Below, piece by piece: positions 60,855-64,000 of a stretch of 64,000 nucleotides of DNA. Numbering within the stretch: position 1 is the stretch's first letter; every line of letters begins with the position of its first letter. The DNA is taken from the NCBI GenBank assembly GCA_029202485.1, contig CP119313.1:1860001-1924000 (forward strand), given 5' to 3'. Source of the DNA: Candidatus Pedobacter colombiensis (lineage in GTDB: Bacteria > Bacteroidota > Bacteroidia > Sphingobacteriales > Sphingobacteriaceae). Both the position numbers and the translations under genes were made by a program. The notes below the pieces were generated by a model. The model saw nothing but the letters and a program-made list of their open reading frames with translations. It did no database searches and was not told where the DNA came from.

Positions 60855-61823
60855 TTGAACGAACTGAAATTAACATTAGAATCGGTAGATCCGGCACAGT
60901 TTTGGGGCACGAATAACGAGCATTATGAACTTATAAAAAATGCTTTTCCCAAATTAAAACTTGTAGCAAGAGGAAATGAAGTAAAGGTACTGGGTGATGA
61001 TCAGGAACTTAAGGGGTTTGAGAAAAAATATAACCAGTTGCTTGAACATCTGGAGAAATACAGCGCTTTAAGTACAAGCGATGTGGAGTCAATTTTGGTA
61101 TCAAAAAAAACGTCAGCAACTGCTGAACCTGGAGCTGAAAAACCTGCCGGTGGTGGAGGTGGTGGTGAGGTGATCGTTTTTGGTACGAATGGTCTAATGG
61201 TAAAAGCCAGGACTGCCAATCAACGCAAGATGGTGGAAAGCATTGGAAAGAATGATGTGCTTTTTGCGATTGGTCCGGCCGGAACGGGAAAGACGTATAC
61301 CGCTGTTGCTTTAGCGGTTAGAGCACTGAAGAATAAAGAAATTAAACGGATTATATTAACTCGTCCTGCTGTTGAAGCGGGAGAAAATTTAGGTTTCCTT
61401 CCCGGAGATTTAAAGGAAAAGGTTGATCCATATCTTCGCCCATTATATGATGCATTGGATGATATGATCCCTGCAGAGAAATTGAAAACTTATATAGAAA
61501 ATAGAACAATTGAGATTGCTCCATTGGCATTTATGCGTGGAAGGACATTGGACAATTGTTTTGTGATTTTAGATGAGGCTCAGAATTCGACGGACTTGCA
61601 ATTGAAAATGTTTTTGACACGTATGGGGCCATCTGCAAAATTTATTGTAACGGGTGATGTTACGCAGATAGATTTACCGAAGAAAACGATGTCAGGGCTA
61701 CACAATGCCTTGCGTATCCTTGATGATATACCAGGCATTGATATCATTTACCTGAATGGTGATGACGTGGTAAGACACAAGCTGGTGAAAAGAATATTAA
61801 AAGCCTACGGCGATATACAGTAA
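60855..61823 (+). CDS. PhoH-family ATPase (probable TTG start)
   Basis: A 322-aa P-loop protein. Residues ~1-85 include a KH-like N-terminal domain; a Gly-rich linker (GGGGGGE, ~97-104) leads to the PhoH ATPase with Walker A GPAGTGKTYTA and Walker B FVILDEAQN, then ITGDVTQIDLP. PhoH proteins are linked to RNA metabolism and phosphate stress. No ATG fits; TTG at 60855 gives the family-like start MNELKLTLE. It is followed at once by the repeat before purC. Confidence 0.9.
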   Translation: MNELKLTLESVDPAQFWGTNNEHYELIKNAFPKLKLVARGNEVKVLGDDQELKGFEKKYNQLLEHLEKYSALSTSDVESILVSKKTSATAEPGAEKPAGGGGGGEVIVFGTNGLMVKARTANQRKMVESIGKNDVLFAIGPAGTGKTYTAVALAVRALKNKEIKRIILTRPAVEAGENLGFLPGDLKEKVDPYLRPLYDALDDMIPAEKLKTYIENRTIEIAPLAFMRGRTLDNCFVILDEAQNSTDLQLKMFLTRMGPSAKFIVTGDVTQIDLPKKTMSGLHNALRILDDIPGIDIIYLNGDDVVRHKLVKRILKAYGDIQ

Positions 61824-61871
61824 AGAGCAAGGATTAAGGATCAAAGAGCAAAGATTAAAGAGTAAGGATTA
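61822..61871. repeat. Three near-identical 15-bp units before purC
   Basis: AAAGAGCAAGGATTA (61822), AAAGAGCAAAGATTA (61843) and AAAGAGTAAGGATTA (61857) lie between phoH and purC, the first overlapping the phoH stop. The role is unknown. Confidence 0.75.
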
Positions 61872-61873
61872 CA

Positions 61874-62818
61874 ATGACAGCAATAAAAGAAACAAATTTT
61901 AGCTTTCCGAAGCAGACCAATTTTTATAAGGGTAAAGTGCGCGACGTGTATACCATCGATAACCGGTTTATGGCGATGGTGGTTACAGATAGGATATCAG
62001 CATTTGATGTGGTTTTACCTGAAGCAATACCTTTTAAAGGACAAGTATTAAATCAGATTGCGGCTAAGTTTTTAAATGCTACAAAAGATATCGTGCCTAA
62101 CTGGGTAATTGGTGTGCCGGATGAAATGGTAACTGTAGGTCGTATTTGCGAGCCTTTTAAAGTTGAAATGGTGGTTCGGGGATACCTGGCAGGACATGCA
62201 TGGAGAGAGTACAGTGCTGGTCGACGCAGCGTTTGCGGGGTTGCTTTACCTGAAGGATTGAAAGAAAATGACAAGCTTCCAAAACCGATCATTACACCAA
62301 CTACCAAAGCGGCTGTTGGTCACGACGAAGATATATCGAGAGCAGATATTTTAGCGAAGGGCATTGTTTCTGAAACTGATTATGTACAGCTTGAAAAATA
62401 TACTTACGCTTTGTATGAGCGTGGTACGCAAATGGCTGCAGATAGGGGATTGATCCTGGTAGACACCAAATATGAGTTTGGTAAAGCTGGTGAAGAGATA
62501 TTTCTGATTGATGAGATCCATACACCGGACTCTTCACGTTATTTTTACGCAGAAGGTTATGCCGAGCGTCAGGATAAGGTAGAGCCTCAGAAGCAACTGT
62601 CTAAAGAGTTTGTTCGCAAATGGTTAATAGAGAATGGTTTTCAAGGGAAAGATGGCCAAACAGTGCCAGTAATGACACCTGAGATTGTAAACTCTATATC
62701 GGATCGTTATATTGAACTTTACGAGCAAATTACGGGCGATCAGTTCATTAAAAATGAACAATCTGATGTCGTAGCGCGTATTGAAAAGAATGTGAATGAC
62801 TTTTTAAATAGCCTTTAA
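61874..62818 (+). CDS. purC: Phosphoribosylaminoimidazolesuccinocarboxamide synthase
   Basis: A 314-aa SAICAR synthetase of de novo purine synthesis: it joins CAIR and aspartate using ATP. GKVRDVYTID, DRISAFDVVLPE, VVRGYLAGHAWREY and LVDTKYEFGK..EIFLIDEIHTPDSSRY are family signatures. The length fits the longer fungal-like bacterial form. Only 2 bp separate the upstream repeat from the ATG. Confidence 0.95.
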   Translation: MTAIKETNFSFPKQTNFYKGKVRDVYTIDNRFMAMVVTDRISAFDVVLPEAIPFKGQVLNQIAAKFLNATKDIVPNWVIGVPDEMVTVGRICEPFKVEMVVRGYLAGHAWREYSAGRRSVCGVALPEGLKENDKLPKPIITPTTKAAVGHDEDISRADILAKGIVSETDYVQLEKYTYALYERGTQMAADRGLILVDTKYEFGKAGEEIFLIDEIHTPDSSRYFYAEGYAERQDKVEPQKQLSKEFVRKWLIENGFQGKDGQTVPVMTPEIVNSISDRYIELYEQITGDQFIKNEQSDVVARIEKNVNDFLNSL

Positions 62819-62958
62819 TCATTAAAAATGCTATTATTGCATTGTACAGTATTACACAATTGTTGTAAATGCCTGTTTAATTTAATGATAAGTTTTAAAT
62901 AGGCATTTATATACAGATAAAATTAATTACTTTCGTATCAGACTAAATAATCAATAGC

Positions 62959-63345
62959 ATGAAATTTTCAGTAGATAAGCATGAAAAGTATGTTGTTTTA
63001 AAACTCAACGAATCGAAGTTAACAAACGACAATACACCGAAGTTGAAATCTGAGTTCATTTTATTGAACACAGAGGGATATTGTAATATCGTATTAGATC
63101 TATCAGCCGTAAAACAGTGTGATGATTCTCAGGATCTGAGCAGCTTACTTTTTGGAGACAGACTTTGTAAAAAGGCAAATGGCTTGTTTGTTGTTACAGG
63201 TGTGAATAACGTTGTAGCAAAGATTTTAGAGATGTCAAATCTTAACCAATCCTTAACTATAGTTGCCAAAGTTGATGAGGCTACCGACCTGATCTTTATG
63301 GAAGAAATAGAGAAAGAACTGTTGGGGAGCGTAGATAAAGGTTAA
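62959..63345 (+). CDS. STAS domain protein (anti-sigma factor antagonist-like)
   Basis: A 128-aa cytoplasmic single-STAS protein (NIVLDLSAVKQCDDSQDLSSLLFGDRLCKKANGLFVVTGV). The usual phosphorylatable Ser region is DDSQDLSS, so control by phosphorylation is possible but unproven. It overlaps the ribonuclease Z start by one base. Upstream, TACTTTCG (62928-62935) is a 7 of 8 match to the -7 box. Confidence 0.82.
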   Translation: MKFSVDKHEKYVVLKLNESKLTNDNTPKLKSEFILLNTEGYCNIVLDLSAVKQCDDSQDLSSLLFGDRLCKKANGLFVVTGVNNVVAKILEMSNLNQSLTIVAKVDEATDLIFMEEIEKELLGSVDKG

Positions 63346-64000
63346 TGAAGTTTGAGGTTACTATTTTAGGCAGTAGTTCTGCTACCCCTGTATACAATAG
63401 GAATCCTACGGCTCAGCTTTTAAACTGCAATGAAAAGTTCTATTTGATAGATTGCGGTGAAGGAACCCAACAACAACTTATCAGGTATGGGTTTAAAGCA
63501 AATAAAATTGATTTTATTTTTATCAGCCATTTACATGGTGATCATTACTTCGGATTAATCGGGCTGCTTTCCAGTCTGCATTTAAACGGGCGTATTAAGC
63601 CAATGGTGATATTTGCTCCTGCTGCATTGGCAGATATCCTGGCTTTGCAATTTGAACACTCAGAAACGGTAATCAGATACCCAATTGAATTTGTAGCCGT
63701 ACAGGCTGATGAACCGAGGCAGATTTTCGAAAATGCAGATCTGACAGTCGAAACTATTATTTTAAATCATAGAATTCCATGTACAGGCTTTTCTTTTGTA
63801 CAAAAGAAAAGATTACGCAAGCTGATCGTGGAAAAACTGGAAGCTGAACAAATTCCAATCGAATATTACCCAATGCTAAAAAGAGGGGTAGATCTGGATT
63901 TACCTGATGGCCGGGTTTTATTGAACGTTGAATATACTACAGACTCTGAGCGTCCGAAAAAGTATTGCTACTGTTCAGATACCTTGTTTGATGAAAGCTA
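63345..64000 (+). CDS. rnz: Ribonuclease Z, 5' portion
   Basis: The first 218 residues of a metallo-beta-lactamase nuclease that trims tRNA 3' ends; the rest lies beyond the window. The zinc motif is His62-x-His64-x-Asp66-His67 in SHLHGDH, after LIDCGEGTQQQL. The extended ILNHRIPCTGF segment is typical of RNase Z. The start ATG overlaps the STAS stop (TAATG), implying a STAS-rnz operon. Confidence 0.92.
   Translation, partial: MKFEVTILGSSSATPVYNRNPTAQLLNCNEKFYLIDCGEGTQQQLIRYGFKANKIDFIFISHLHGDHYFGLIGLLSSLHLNGRIKPMVIFAPAALADILALQFEHSETVIRYPIEFVAVQADEPRQIFENADLTVETIILNHRIPCTGFSFVQKKRLRKLIVEKLEAEQIPIEYYPMLKRGVDLDLPDGRVLLNVEYTTDSERPKKYCYCSDTLFDES

Noticed and set aside
1..64000. CRISPR array, rRNA operon or prophage structural genes
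   Set aside because: No evenly spaced repeats, rRNA sequence or phage capsid/tail genes were seen anywhere in the window.

Overview
The window looks like a chromosome segment from a Bacteroidota member of the Sphingobacteriaceae, most like Pedobacter. The evidence is Bacteroidota-type promoters (TTG, about 19 bp, TAnnTTTG), starts without Shine-Dalgarno sequences, TonB-dependent receptors with an N-terminal carboxypeptidase-regulatory-like domain, DUF6266, ORF6N and BfmA/BtgA mobilization families, and an IntDOT-like tyrosine recombinase. The genus is an inference from gene style; there is no 16S gene here.

Layout. 1-6.8 kb: a partial gene, then a P3A-type ATPase, a CHAD protein, a phosphoribosyltransferase and a zinc alcohol dehydrogenase, facing a secreted serine hydrolase. 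6.9-9.4 kb: a secreted beta-propeller/phosphoesterase. 9.4-9.8 kb: intergenic DNA with a transposase remnant. 9.8-15.5 kb: a CzcBAC-type metal efflux operon preceded by a tiny membrane ORF. 15.6-20.8 kb: a predicted flavin-based envelope electron-transfer module (periplasmic ankyrin protein, DUF2271 protein with an ApbE-like flavinylation motif, PepSY/flavodoxin/NAD(P)H reductase, convergent ApbE). 21-25.3 kb: a TPR-like secreted protein and a TonB receptor whose leader encodes a 20-residue peptide ending in four cysteines. 25.3-28.8 kb: small metabolic and hypothetical genes.

29.2-42.2 kb is an integrated mobilizable island. It sits in the 3' end of tRNA-Ser(TGA) and is bounded by a 15-bp duplication of that tRNA end. 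The integrase lies next to the tRNA, a BfmA/BtgA plus DUF5712-type mobilization pair follows a hairpin-rich candidate oriT, and cargo is at both ends. The left cargo (AlbA_2/Schlafen-like protein, TcmP, three-Cys DUF5131 protein, 4-TM protein, coiled-coil protein) resembles defence cargo. The right cargo holds a HEPN protein with a small partner, an XRE regulator behind a perfect palindrome, an ORF6N protein, and a scar where a related HEPN/XRE module appears to have been deleted.

42.4-64 kb is ordinary core chromosome: YihY, thioesterase, MltG, PASTA protein, Ddl, DUF3575, Crp/Fnr, DUF983, MATE, thioesterase, rpsO-pnp, rpe, a TonB receptor, serC-serA-DUF1015, SAM hydroxide adenosyltransferase, PhoH, purC, STAS protein and the start of rnz.

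The best candidates for something undescribed are the Cys-tract leader peptide of the TonB receptor, the TcmP/DUF5131/AlbA_2 cargo set, and the DUF2271-ApbE-PepSY-ankyrin module. All functions are inferred from sequence reading alone; no database search was run.
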